64,000 nt of DNA from contig NC_008942.1 of assembly GCF_000015765.1 (NCBI RefSeq), forward strand, positions 821,921-885,920, given 5' to 3'. Below are positions 1 to 9,055 of this stretch, in pieces. Within the stretch, counting starts at the first letter, position 1. Each line of letters starts with the position of its first letter. The stretch is from Methanocorpusculum labreanum Z (GTDB taxonomy: Archaea; Halobacteriota; Methanomicrobia; Methanomicrobiales; Methanocorpusculaceae). The notes beneath the pieces are model-generated. The model was not told where the DNA came from. It saw only the letters and a list, made by a program, of their open reading frames with translations, and did no database searches. The position numbers and the translations under genes are program-made.

Positions 1-2
1 AA

Positions 3-995
3 GATATAATTGGAAAATACCTCCATTATCTTCTTCGGTCATCTCACTTCAAGATATTTTACAATCGTATTTCATATGGTGTAAGAGTTGGTCAATGGGA
101 TTTACGATATAATGATTTGAAAAATCTGAAAATATATCTGCCAACATCCGACGAACAAAACCAAATCGTCCGCTATCTCAATGCAAAAGTCGCAAAAATC
201 AACCGCCTTATTTCTGCAAAGAAAAAAGAGATCGCGCTGCTGAAGGAGTATAAGCAGGCAATAATTACAAGGGCGGTTACGAAAGGGATCTGTGCGGGCG
301 TTCCCATGAAGGAGAGCGGGGTCGAGTGGATCGGGGAGATACCGGAGGGGTGGGAAGAAAGAAAATTGAAGTATTTATGCTCAATTAATACTGGGGACAA
401 AGACACAATTAATCGAAATGATGATGGGTTATATCCATTCTATGTACGTTCTCCAAAAATTGAGCATATTGACACATATTCATTTGATGGAGAAGCAGTG
501 TTAATGGCAGGAGACGGGGTTGGGGCTGGAAAAGTATTCCATTACGTTAGTGGCAAATTTGACTATCATCAAAGAGTCTACAATCTCCATTATTTCAAGG
601 ATGTATGTGGAAAATACATATATTATTATTTAAAAGAGAATTTCTGGAGAAAAATTGAGGAGGCAAGTGCAAAGTCTACCGTAGACTCAGTCAGACTTCC
701 AATGTTATTAGAGTTCCCAGTTGTATTTGGTCAAATAGGTGAACAACAACAGATTGTTTCGTATCTCGACGCAAAATGCTCTGCTATCGACGCGACGATC
801 CAGAAACGGGAGCTTGCTATCGAAAAGCTGACCGCGTATAATCAGAGCCTCATCTACGAGTGCGTCACAGGAAAAGTCGACGTTCGCGGGATACACGTTG
901 AAGAAGTTCCGGAAGCTGAATTGATTGAGGAAATGGACGAAGAAATTGTTGCCGAGTTCGATGATGAAACATCCGAAGAAGAGAATACTGAATAA
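3..995 (+). CDS. hsdS: Type I restriction enzyme specificity subunit HsdS (5'-truncated by window)
   Basis: The frame is open from the left edge with no stop, so the N-terminal part lies outside the window. What is visible is the end of the first target-recognition domain, a central conserved helix (reading DEQNQIVRYLNAKVAKINRL), a second recognition domain starting at GEIPEGWEERKLKY, and a second helix (EQQQIVSYLDAKCSAIDATI). The paired long helices followed by recognition domains are the HsdS pattern; the subunit chooses the DNA target for the HsdM/HsdR complex. A very acidic C-terminal tail follows. hsdR lies 70 bp downstream on the same strand; hsdM is presumably upstream, outside the window. 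Confidence 0.9.
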   Translation, partial: DIIGKYLHYLLRSSHFKIFYNRISYGVRVGQWDLRYNDLKNLKIYLPTSDEQNQIVRYLNAKVAKINRLISAKKKEIALLKEYKQAIITRAVTKGICAGVPMKESGVEWIGEIPEGWEERKLKYLCSINTGDKDTINRNDDGLYPFYVRSPKIEHIDTYSFDGEAVLMAGDGVGAGKVFHYVSGKFDYHQRVYNLHYFKDVCGKYIYYYLKENFWRKIEEASAKSTVDSVRLPMLLEFPVVFGQIGEQQQIVSYLDAKCSAIDATIQKRELAIEKLTAYNQSLIYECVTGKVDVRGIHVEEVPEAELIEEMDEEIVAEFDDETSEEENTE

Positions 996-1065
996 AATCA
1001 CCCCAAACAATAATCTCTCACAACAACATATTATGAATTACTGATAACTTTTAAAGAAAATAACA

Positions 1066-4017
1066 ATGCCAACCAACACAAAAGAAATCGGACTCGAAGA
1101 CTTGATCGTACAACATCTCACAAGTCAGAACGGATACGAACTGGGGATCGCAAGTGAATATATCCGGTCTTCGGCCTTTGATGAAGGAAGGCTGTTTAGA
1201 TTCCTTGAAACGACCCAGGGAACCAAACTCTCACAATACGGAATACTCGAAAGCGAGAAAAAAAGAGAACAACTTGCAACAAGAATACAAGGGGAAATTG
1301 AAAAACGCGGAACGATCGATGTACTCAGAAATGGTGTTAACTTCTATCCCGCTGGAAACATCGACCTCTACTACTTCCAGCCCTCAGAAAAAAATCCGGC
1401 TGCCAAAGCAAACTTTGAAAAAAATATCTTCAGTGTAACAAGACAACTGATGTATGCCCAGAGCGGCTCAAATGAAGCTCTCGACTTCTGCATATTCATC
1501 AACGGACTCCCGGTAATAACCGCTGAACTCAAAAACCAGTTCACCCATCAGAATTACGAAAACGCGATCGAACAATACAAAAAAGATAGAAATCCCCGTG
1601 AATTACTGTTTCACTTTGGAAGATGCATAGTTCACTTCGCAATTGATGACAGTGAAATTCACATGTGTACAAAACTGGAAGGCCAAAACTCCTGGTTCTT
1701 ACCCTTCAACAAAGGATACAAAGACGGAGCCGGCAACCCCCCAAATCCCGCAGGACTCAAAACAGACTACCTCTGGACCCATACACTCACAAAAAATGAA
1801 CTATCCGACATCATAGAAAACTATGCTCAGATACTTGAAGAAAAAGATCCTGACACAGGAAAAACAAAACGAAAACAAATATTCCCCAGATACCATCAGC
1901 TGTCAGTCGTCAGAGCCTTACTCGCCGACGCAAAAGAAAACGGAGTCGGGAAAAGATACCTCATTCAGCACTCCGCAGGAAGCGGAAAATCCAACTCCAT
2001 AGCCTGGCTTGCTCTTCAAATCGTATCACTTGAAAAAAATGGGAAAGCACTCTTCGATTCTGTCATCGTAATTACCGATAGAGTCAACCTCGACAACCAG
2101 ATAAAAGGAACCATCAAAGGCTTCACCCAGATGTCGAATACCATTGGTCATGCAGAGAGCGCCGAAGATCTAAGAAAACTCCTGACCAACGGAAAAAACA
2201 TCATTATCTCAACAATTCACAAATTCCCCTACATATTAGACAGCATTAAAGACGAACACAAAGGACAGAACTTCGCGATCATAATAGACGAAGCACATTC
2301 AAGCCAGAGCGGAAGGATGGCTGGATCAATGAACGTGGTTCTGAACAGCGCCCCTGAATACGAAAACGAAACAGAATCCATTGAAGACATAATCAACAAC
2401 ATAGTTGAAAAACGGAAAATGCTCAAAAATGCAAGCTATTTTGCATTTACCGCCACACCCAAAAACAAAACACTCGAAACATTCGGTGTTCCCTACGAAG
2501 ACGAAGGAAAAATCAAACACAGACCTTTCCACGAATACACCATGAAACAGGCAATTCAGGAAGGATTCATCCTTGACGTTCTTCAGAATTACACACCTGT
2601 AAAAAGCTACTTCAAACTTATAAAGAAAGTTGAAAATGATCCTGAGTTTGACAAAAGAAAAGCCCTGAAAAAATTAAAGGCACTCGTGGAAAGAGACATT
2701 TATCCAATCTCTCAGAAAGCAGAGATCATCGTTGAACACTTCCACACACAGGTGATTTCACCCGGGAAAATTCATGGAAAAGCCCGGTGTATGGTTGTCT
2801 GCAGGGACATCGACGCAGCTATAAAATACTACAACACAATAAGCAAAGCCCTTGAAAACAGAAAAAGTCAGTACAAAGCAATAATAGCATTTTCCGGCGA
2901 AAAAGAGATCGCCGGAGAAACATTCACCGAATCATCAATAAACAAATTCCCAAGCAGTCAAATCGAAAAGAAATTCAAAGAAGAACCTTATCGTTTCTTA
3001 GTAGTTGCAAACAAATTTCAGACCGGATACGACGAACCTCTTCTTCATACGATGTACGTTGACAAACCTCTCTCTGATATAAAAGCAGTCCAGACGTTAT
3101 CCAGACTCAACCGGGCATACCCTGGCAAATATGATACATTCGTCCTTGACTTTTTCAATGACAGCGATATAATCAAACAAGCCTTTGACAGATATTATAA
3201 GACCACCATACTCTCTGATGAAACAGATGTAAACAAACTCTATGATTTAATTAGAGAGATGGAAGATGCTGAAGTATTCACAACCAATGACGTGAATAAA
3301 GTTGTCACTGATTATCTCAGCGGAGTAGAAAGAAACAGATTTGATCCAACACTTGACTCCTGCGCTGCAAACTATGAAAATTATCTTGATCTGGACGGTC
3401 AGATTAAATTCAAGAGCTCAGTAAAATCATATCTGAGGACATATGGATTCCTTGCTTCGATTCTCCCTATTGGAAATCCAGAGTGGGAAAAACTATCAAT
3501 CTTCCTGAATTATCTGCTGCCAAAATTAAAGTCACCTGATGATGATGATCTCGCAAAAGGCATTCTGAGTGCGGTTGATCTGGAAAGTTATCGTGCTGAA
3601 GCTTTGACAACAATAAATATAATCCTCGAAGATGAAGACGCTGAAATAAATCCGATCCCGACAAAAGACCCTAAAGGAATAGTTGAGCCTGAAATGGATC
3701 GCTTATCACACATATTAGAAGAGTTCCAGAATCTCTGGGGTAACATCAAATGGAATGATAAAGACAGAATTATCAGAGACATCAAAGAAATTCCGGGACG
3801 TGTTGCAAAAGATGAAGCCTATCAGAATGCAATCAAAAACTCTGACAGAGAAAATGCACGTCTGGAAAGTGAGAGAGCACTGAAGAAAGTAATTGATTCT
3901 ATGATTGAAGATAATTTGGAACTTTACAGATTATATGTCGATAATCTATCTTTCAGGAAGGAGTTGGAGAGTCTGGTTTTCAACGCAACCTATGAGAAAG
4001 ACTGCTCAAAAGCATAG
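1066..4017 (+). CDS. hsdR: Type I restriction enzyme, motor/endonuclease subunit HsdR
   Basis: A 983-residue protein of full length for the family. It translocates DNA with ATP and cleaves at a distance when the HsdMS complex meets unmodified sites. Visible parts in order: PD-(D/E)XK nuclease with D140 and the ELK motif (E154, K156); Walker A SAGSGKSN at 303-310; DEAH box at 408-411 followed by a SAT-like FTATP motif; C-terminal helical part that docks on the methylase. The start ATG follows a short AT-rich leader after hsdS, so the two probably share a transcript. No frameshift or missing catalytic residue is seen, so restriction should be functional if hsdM is intact. Confidence 0.95.
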   Translation: MPTNTKEIGLEDLIVQHLTSQNGYELGIASEYIRSSAFDEGRLFRFLETTQGTKLSQYGILESEKKREQLATRIQGEIEKRGTIDVLRNGVNFYPAGNIDLYYFQPSEKNPAAKANFEKNIFSVTRQLMYAQSGSNEALDFCIFINGLPVITAELKNQFTHQNYENAIEQYKKDRNPRELLFHFGRCIVHFAIDDSEIHMCTKLEGQNSWFLPFNKGYKDGAGNPPNPAGLKTDYLWTHTLTKNELSDIIENYAQILEEKDPDTGKTKRKQIFPRYHQLSVVRALLADAKENGVGKRYLIQHSAGSGKSNSIAWLALQIVSLEKNGKALFDSVIVITDRVNLDNQIKGTIKGFTQMSNTIGHAESAEDLRKLLTNGKNIIISTIHKFPYILDSIKDEHKGQNFAIIIDEAHSSQSGRMAGSMNVVLNSAPEYENETESIEDIINNIVEKRKMLKNASYFAFTATPKNKTLETFGVPYEDEGKIKHRPFHEYTMKQAIQEGFILDVLQNYTPVKSYFKLIKKVENDPEFDKRKALKKLKALVERDIYPISQKAEIIVEHFHTQVISPGKIHGKARCMVVCRDIDAAIKYYNTISKALENRKSQYKAIIAFSGEKEIAGETFTESSINKFPSSQIEKKFKEEPYRFLVVANKFQTGYDEPLLHTMYVDKPLSDIKAVQTLSRLNRAYPGKYDTFVLDFFNDSDIIKQAFDRYYKTTILSDETDVNKLYDLIREMEDAEVFTTNDVNKVVTDYLSGVERNRFDPTLDSCAANYENYLDLDGQIKFKSSVKSYLRTYGFLASILPIGNPEWEKLSIFLNYLLPKLKSPDDDDLAKGILSAVDLESYRAEALTTINIILEDEDAEINPIPTKDPKGIVEPEMDRLSHILEEFQNLWGNIKWNDKDRIIRDIKEIPGRVAKDEAYQNAIKNSDRENARLESERALKKVIDSMIEDNLELYRLYVDNLSFRKELESLVFNATYEKDCSKA

Positions 4018-4370
4018 TTTCTGGAGTTAATCCTCTCACCATTTAACACTTTTAATATCCAAAATCAGCCATCCATCTGTCTATTTTTCTACTATCTTTC
4101 ACTCCTCCTCACAGGAGCCGCTGGGGCGGCGACAGGATTTGCCCGAACGTTCCCGATGAGGGATGAACCGGCGGGACGATAAGGACCGCCGAGTTCAAGT
4201 GAGGAAAAGCAAATCCGATTCTGGGAGCAAGCCAAAGGCTTGCGGGATTCGCGCCGATTCGCGGTTGGTTTTTATCTCTTGTGTCCGCACTAATGCCGTA
4301 CACGAAATCGAAGTACATCTCAACGTATGTCAGTTTTTTCGGTTGAGATCACGTAGCGTATATCCCATCT
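4018..4370. other. Intergenic region with family-2 repeat remnant
   Basis: This 350-bp gap has no convincing gene. It holds a GC-rich stretch at 4105-4200 and a partial family-2 element at 4220-4292 in minus orientation. The remnant keeps the GATTCGCGG end, the flanking TTATCTCTTGTGTCCGCAC and one small hairpin (GCAAGCC, loop AAA, GGCTTGC), but lacks the terminator-like end found in full copies. The flank at 4285-4320 (GTGTCCGCAC...GTACACGAAATC) reappears in inverted form near 57,327-57,365. Confidence 0.6.
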
Positions 4371-4398
4371 AAAAAAATGTAAAAAAAAGAAAAAAAAT
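4371..4398 (-). terminator. Poly-T terminator of the acyl-CoA synthetase gene
   Basis: Directly after the stop codon of the minus-strand synthetase gene the transcribed strand gives three T-runs interrupted by single bases. Archaeal RNA polymerase terminates at such U-tracts without needing a hairpin. Confidence 0.6.
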
Positions 4399-6158
4399 TA
4401 GTCCTTCTTTTCAGGGACTTCTTCGTGGTGTGCTTCCTGATATCTCTTCATCTCGAGATTGCGGAGCTCAACTCTCCGAACCTTTCCGGAGATCGTCTTT
4501 GGAAGCTCCTCCACGAACTCGATCGCACGCGGATACTTATACGGGGCGGTCGTCGTCTTGACATGGTTCTGCATCTCTTTGATCAGAACATCGGATCCCT
4601 TATATCCGTCTTTTAAGACGACAAACGCCTTGATGATCACGCCGCGGATCGGGTCGGGGCTGCCGACAACTGCCGACTCTTTGACTGCCGGGTGCTCGAT
4701 CAGCGCCGACTCGACTTCTGCCGGAGAAACACGGTATCCGGACGACTTGATCATATCATCGTCGCGGCCCATGAACCAGAAGTAGCCGTCTTCATCGACC
4801 GTCGCCTTGTCTCCCGTGTAATACCAGCCGTTGATAAACACCTTCGCGGTTGCCTTCGGGTCATCCAGATATTCCGTAAACAGACCGACCGGTGAGGGGT
4901 CGCTCGTCTTGATCGCGATCCTGCCCTCGACTCCCGGCGGGACCTTGTTGCCCATATCGTCGTGCAGTTCGATCTTCCAGCCCGGAGCCGGTTTGCCGAT
5001 CGAACCGGGTCTGACTTCCATGCACGGGAACGTGCCGATCACGGTCACCGTTTCCGTCTGACCGTATGCCTCGTAGATCTTCTTGCCGGTGCCTTCTTCC
5101 CAAACCCGGTTGACCTCCGGGTTCAGCGTCTCGCCTGCAGAGAGGCAGTGACGCAGCTCGGAAAAGTCGAAGGTCTCCAGATCCGCAAGGATCAGCATAC
5201 GGTAGATCGTCGGCGGGGCACAAAACGTCGTGATCTCGTATTTCTCGATCAGCGGCAGAAGCTCCGTCGCGTTGAACTTCCCGCGGTAGTCGTAGACGAA
5301 GACGCAGGCGCCTTCCATCCACGGACCATAGAACTTACCCCACGAGGATTTACCCCAGCCCATATCGGCGACCGTGAAGTGGAGATCGTTTTCCGTCAGA
5401 TCATACCAGAACCTGCCGGTCACGATGTGGCCGAGCGGATAGGCATGATTGTGCAGCACCATCTTCGGGTCCGCGGTCGTTCCCGACGAGAAGAAGATGA
5501 GCATAGGGTCCGTCGCTTTGGTGCGAACGCTCCGGACGATCGAACTGAGCTTGGTCGAGGCACGTGCCGGGTGAATCAGTTCCTTCTGATAGTTTATCCA
5601 TCCGGGCGCATCGCCGTCCGTTAAGAATTTGACATGCAGGGACGGGCAGTCGTTTGCGATCTCCTCGATCTTCCAGGCATTCTCGGTGTTCGTGACGATC
5701 ATCTTGAATCTGCCCTGGTTTATTCGGTATTTGAGGTCATGAGGAGTTAGAATGACCGGGGACGGGCAAATCACTGCGCCGATTTTGATTGCAGCAAGAG
5801 CAAAGGTCCACCACTCGGGGACACGCGGCAGGAGCAGCATGACTCTGTCGCCTTTGCCGATATGCTGTTTGAACATCATATTCGCGATCTGGTTGGACAG
5901 ATTCATCATCTGCCGGAAGGTGTAGTATTTTTCCTTTCCTTCCTGGTTTGTCCAGATCATGGCGAGTTTATTTCGATCTTTTTTCGCCCATGCATCTACA
6001 ACGTCGAAGCCGAAGTTGTAATACTCAGGCACCGCAATAGAGAACGTGGAATAGGTTTCCTCGTAGTCCATCATGTTGTGGGGCACAAATCCCTCGGATT
6101 TATGCTCGCGTTCGGCCGGACGATTACTGCGCCCGGCTTTGCGTGCCGTTTCGGTCAT
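4398..6158 (-). CDS. AMP-forming acyl-CoA synthetase (acetyl/medium-chain type)
   Basis: A 586-residue member of the acyl-adenylate-forming family. It activates a carboxylic acid with ATP to an acyl-AMP and then an acyl-CoA in the cytoplasm. Motifs: phosphate-binding SSGTTADPKM at 224-233, YGQTE at 365-369, YYTGDKATVDEDGYFWFMGR hinge region, and the catalytic lysine K559 in PKTISGKVRR. The hydrophobic pocket cannot be judged by eye, so acetate, propionate or a medium-chain acid are all possible; the sequence looks closer to medium-chain synthetases than to classical Acs. The N-terminal 20 residues are basic and low in complexity. The gene stands alone and convergent to hsdR. Confidence 0.88.
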   Translation of the reverse strand: MTETARKAGRSNRPAEREHKSEGFVPHNMMDYEETYSTFSIAVPEYYNFGFDVVDAWAKKDRNKLAMIWTNQEGKEKYYTFRQMMNLSNQIANMMFKQHIGKGDRVMLLLPRVPEWWTFALAAIKIGAVICPSPVILTPHDLKYRINQGRFKMIVTNTENAWKIEEIANDCPSLHVKFLTDGDAPGWINYQKELIHPARASTKLSSIVRSVRTKATDPMLIFFSSGTTADPKMVLHNHAYPLGHIVTGRFWYDLTENDLHFTVADMGWGKSSWGKFYGPWMEGACVFVYDYRGKFNATELLPLIEKYEITTFCAPPTIYRMLILADLETFDFSELRHCLSAGETLNPEVNRVWEEGTGKKIYEAYGQTETVTVIGTFPCMEVRPGSIGKPAPGWKIELHDDMGNKVPPGVEGRIAIKTSDPSPVGLFTEYLDDPKATAKVFINGWYYTGDKATVDEDGYFWFMGRDDDMIKSSGYRVSPAEVESALIEHPAVKESAVVGSPDPIRGVIIKAFVVLKDGYKGSDVLIKEMQNHVKTTTAPYKYPRAIEFVEELPKTISGKVRRVELRNLEMKRYQEAHHEEVPEKKD

Positions 6159-6226
6159 GGGGTTATAGTTTGCTTTATTTTATCATAAAGATAGAGGTGG
6201 GTTTTTTCACGACGGAAAAAAGAATG

Positions 6227-7048
6227 TCAGAATTTTGTATAATAGGTTTTGTGCTGCTGCCAGCCGGGATTCATGGTCCTGCGGCCCGGAGCATATTCCC
6301 ATGAGTATTTTATTGCGCCGGTAACGAACTTTTTTGCCTCTAATACGGCATCCCTGACCGGATAGCCGAGAGCGATGTGGGCCGCGATCGCGGACGCATA
6401 GCAGCAACCCGATCCGTGAACGTCCGTGAAAGGCGCGACTTCCCCTTCGACCAGCATGATGCCGTCTTTGTCGGCAAAGACGTCGGTCCCGAGCCGGAAA
6501 TGTGCGTGGCCGCCTTTGATCACCGCGGCCTTTGCCCCGTGATCTATGAACCAGTATGCCGCCTCTTCCATCGACTCAGACCCGGTGATGGTGATTCCCG
6601 AAAGGGCCGCGGCTTCGGGGATGTTCGGAGTTATCACGGTGGTCCGCGGCAGAAGTTCGGCAACGAGCCGCTCCTGGCCCGCCTCGTCGAGAAGCCGGTA
6701 TTCTTTTGTCGCGAGAAGCACCGGGTCGACGACGAGGTTTCGCCCTTCGGGAATGGAGGCGGCAACGATATTCACCGTCTCCGCATTTTTGAGCATGCCC
6801 GTTTTGTAGCAGCCGATAGGGAAATCCTCTTCGAGGGCGTCGATCTGCTTTTTGATGAAGGCGGCGGGAACGCTCGATGAATCGAGAACGTGCGTGGCGT
6901 TCTGGGCGGTCAGGGCCGCGATCACGGTCATCCCCCAGACGCCGCAGGCTGCCATGGTTTTCAGGTCGACCTGGATCCCTGCGCCGGCGGAGGGGTCGGA
7001 GCCTGCGATCGTGGCGGCGAAGGCCATCGTATTTTCGCGGGAATTCAT
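6227..7048 (-). CDS. thiD: Hydroxymethylpyrimidine/phosphomethylpyrimidine kinase
   Basis: Ribokinase-fold kinase that phosphorylates HMP and HMP-P in thiamine biosynthesis. The N-terminus carries the ThiD signature AGSDPSAGAGIQVDLKT, then GVWGMTVIAALTAQN, and the C-terminal anion-hole region DVHGSGCCYASAIAAH with its catalytic aspartate. The open frame continues upstream to 7171, but that would run into the divergent gene. ATG 7048, or ATG 7027 giving MAFAATIAGSD, is the more reasonable start; the nearest purine-rich AAGGAG lies rather far (18 nt) from 7048, so the choice is not firm. No TPP riboswitch is seen in the short intergenic space. Confidence 0.9.
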   Translation of the reverse strand: MNSRENTMAFAATIAGSDPSAGAGIQVDLKTMAACGVWGMTVIAALTAQNATHVLDSSSVPAAFIKKQIDALEEDFPIGCYKTGMLKNAETVNIVAASIPEGRNLVVDPVLLATKEYRLLDEAGQERLVAELLPRTTVITPNIPEAAALSGITITGSESMEEAAYWFIDHGAKAAVIKGGHAHFRLGTDVFADKDGIMLVEGEVAPFTDVHGSGCCYASAIAAHIALGYPVRDAVLEAKKFVTGAIKYSWEYAPGRRTMNPGWQQHKTYYTKF

Positions 7049-7103
7049 ATCAGATATATTAGTGTGCTCCTTTGAAAAAATAGTTCTTCGGGAGTTTAAC
7101 CTC

Positions 7104-8456
7104 ATGTCTTTATGGTCTGTCCCTTCACATCTATTTTGTATGGACGTGGAAGGCTTCGTTCGGCGGAGCATGCATAAGGATATCCCTGAAGGGGAGATCG
7201 AGAAACTTCTTCAGGAACGCATTCTGGATATAAAGAATATTGATGACGGGTTTGCACGGGATTTCGCACGGGCCGTCATCGAAGAGGTGAAGGTGACGAG
7301 CGGGCTGAAAGGCGATCTGTTCGAATACGAACACGCCGGCGTTTCGATGGGCGAGTTCGGTGTGGGCTCCCGCGGCTCGGGAGACTTTTACGCCCACCGA
7401 AAGATCGCCCACGTGATCGGGCAGACCTCCGCACAGGTCGGCGTCGATCAGATGGATGACGGCGGGGTCGTCGAGGCGAATGGCCAGTATATTATTACGA
7501 CGGTGGACGGGATGCACTCGCGCCTGTCGGATTTCCCGTTCCTTGCGGGATTCCATGCGACCCGGGCGACGCTTCGCGATGTGTATGTGATGGGTGCCCG
7601 CCCGGTGGGGCTGATCTCGGACGTGCACATCGCTGACGACGGTGACGTGGCGAAATTGTTCGACTATACGGCAGGTATCACGACGGTTTCGGACGCTTTG
7701 GGCGTGCCGCTTGTTGCAGGCTCGACGCTTCGGATCGGCGGGGACATGGTTCTCGGCGACCGGATGACGGGATGCGTGGGCGTTGTGGGCGTGGCAAATC
7801 ACGTGACGGCCCGCAGGTCTTCGGTTCCGGGGGATGTTCTTTTGATGACGCGGGGAGCAGGCGGCGGAACGATCGCGACGGCGGCGTTGTATTCCGGGAA
7901 CGCGGACGTGGTCGAGGAGACGATCAATCTGCATTTCCTGAAAGCCTGCGATGCGTTGATCCGGTCGGATGTGTTCCCGCATATCCACGCGATGACGGAT
8001 ATTACGAACGGGGGTCTCCGGGGCGATGTGTTCGAGATCGCGGAAACGGCGAAAGCGACGGTCGTTGTCGAGGATGCGCCGCTTCGGGGTCTTATCGCGC
8101 CGAAGGTGCTTGCTTTGCTGGATAAGCTGGGCATCGATTATCTGGGCGTGAGTCTGGATGCCCTTCTCGTGATCGTGCCGCCGGAGTATGCGGATGAGGT
8201 CATCCGGGTCGTCGGAACGGCGGACGTTCCGATGGAGCGGATCGGGTTCGTGCGTGAGGGTCCGGGTGTTTCCCGCCTGATCAAGGACGGTGTGGAGGGA
8301 GAGTTCCTGCCGAAGTTCCGTGAGGCTCCGTATACGCCGGTGAAGAAGGTGGTGGACCGGCCGGGCAGGGACTTCGAGGAGATGAAGAAGGGTATCGACC
8401 GGGCGGCGGACGCGGCACGGGCGAAGAAGGAACGGGTGCTGAAGAGACTATTATAA
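7104..8456 (+). CDS. AIR-synthase-related (PurM-like) protein
   Basis: About 450 residues with the two-domain PurM/HypE/ThiL/SelD architecture. The N-terminal half has the glycine-rich nucleotide-binding segments (GVSMGEFGVGSRGSGDFYAH, then TTVDGMHSRLSDFPF); the C-terminal half has MTDITNGGLRGDVFEIAE. Archaeal methanogens encode several such proteins of unsettled function (HypE-like or methanogenesis-marker type); I cannot tell which reaction it catalyses. Start: GGAG at 7091-7094 lies 9 nt before ATG 7104. An alternative ATG at 7140 (MDVEGFVRRS) matches the usual N-terminus but has no ribosome-binding site. Divergent from thiD with about 55 bp between starts, containing a TATA-like GATATATTAG near 7053. 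Confidence 0.8.
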   Translation: MSLWSVPSHLFCMDVEGFVRRSMHKDIPEGEIEKLLQERILDIKNIDDGFARDFARAVIEEVKVTSGLKGDLFEYEHAGVSMGEFGVGSRGSGDFYAHRKIAHVIGQTSAQVGVDQMDDGGVVEANGQYIITTVDGMHSRLSDFPFLAGFHATRATLRDVYVMGARPVGLISDVHIADDGDVAKLFDYTAGITTVSDALGVPLVAGSTLRIGGDMVLGDRMTGCVGVVGVANHVTARRSSVPGDVLLMTRGAGGGTIATAALYSGNADVVEETINLHFLKACDALIRSDVFPHIHAMTDITNGGLRGDVFEIAETAKATVVVEDAPLRGLIAPKVLALLDKLGIDYLGVSLDALLVIVPPEYADEVIRVVGTADVPMERIGFVREGPGVSRLIKDGVEGEFLPKFREAPYTPVKKVVDRPGRDFEEMKKGIDRAADAARAKKERVLKRLL

Positions 8457-8469
8457 GCGGACTGATCCA

Positions 8470-8720
8470 TAGGGGGCGATCTCACCGGAGCGAATATCTG
8501 ATTTGCGATTGCGAGTTCCTCGCAGAGTAGAGATGAGACCCCCGGATTAAATTAGGATATTTCCACCGCGTCGGGCTCCACGCCGAAGTCGCCCGCCCGC
8601 ACCCCACAAATAACCAAAGAAGAATCTCTTTTTTCTTTAATCGGTGTGAATTTGCCAGAATATATTATCGGGGTGCGGGGCCGCGACTCCGGCGCGGAGC
8701 CCGACGCGGTGGAAATATCC
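8470..8720. repeat. Hairpin mosaic block: degenerate module plus inverted pair of minimal family-1 cores
   Basis: At 8470-8520 there is a decayed linker/hairpin (GGAGCGAATATCTGATTTGCG). At 8555-8607 (minus) and 8670-8720 (plus) lie two minimal cores running from GGGGTGCGGG to GACGCGGTGGAAATATCC with no internal hairpin cassettes. They are inverted, with their GGGGTG ends facing each other across about 62 bp of AT-rich DNA. The right core touches the trailer of the small CRISPR array. These cores define the ends of the family. Confidence 0.75.
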
Positions 8721-8812
8721 TCTATGTTGGATTCAGGAGAAGAGGCAGACATTGACATTTTGGAATATTCATTGAATTCGTGTTTGCGATATACAATCTA
8801 AAAATGATTTGA

Positions 8813-8961
8813 GTGCCCGCGAGGGGCACGACCCGGTCCAGGACGGCCTTGTCAATGCTCTTGTCATTTCAATCCACGTGCCCACGGGGGGCACGATAGT
8901 AGATTCGCGTAATTTCGATACGGTTCCGTAATTTCAATCCACGTGCCATCTTGGACACGAC
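8813..8961 (-). CRISPR. Relic type I-C CRISPR array, two spacers
   Basis: Read on the minus strand: a degenerate first repeat (8961-8931), a 33-nt spacer (8930-8898), a near-perfect 32-nt repeat (8897-8866), a second 33-nt spacer (8865-8833), and a truncated last repeat (8832-8813) that keeps only its 5' half. The middle repeat differs from the main-array repeat by one terminal base and has the six-C form of the stem. The array lies downstream of cas7 in the same orientation as the effector operon. Its leader side (8962-9055) shows no resemblance to the main leader, so new acquisition here looks unlikely, although the two spacers could still be transcribed from the cas operon. Confidence 0.85.
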
Positions 8962-9055
8962 TCATATATTTTTGCCTATGTATCCAACATGGACAAAAAA
9001 TTTATTCTTATTTTCAGAATCGGAAAAAAGATTTGAACCTGTTCTTTCTCTATTA

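Noticed and set aside
7049-7103. TPP riboswitch before thiD
   Set aside because: The gap to the divergent gene is only about 55 bp and contains no THI-box-like conserved segments.
7027-7171. ThiD start at 7171
   Set aside because: Would extend the protein by 41 residues not seen in the family and overlap the divergent gene and its promoter.
8552-8758. 68-codon frame reading MSMSASSPESNIEDIS and a similar one at 18,780
   Set aside because: The protein similarity follows from homologous array trailers; codon positions show no preference for synonymous change as far as can be judged by eye.
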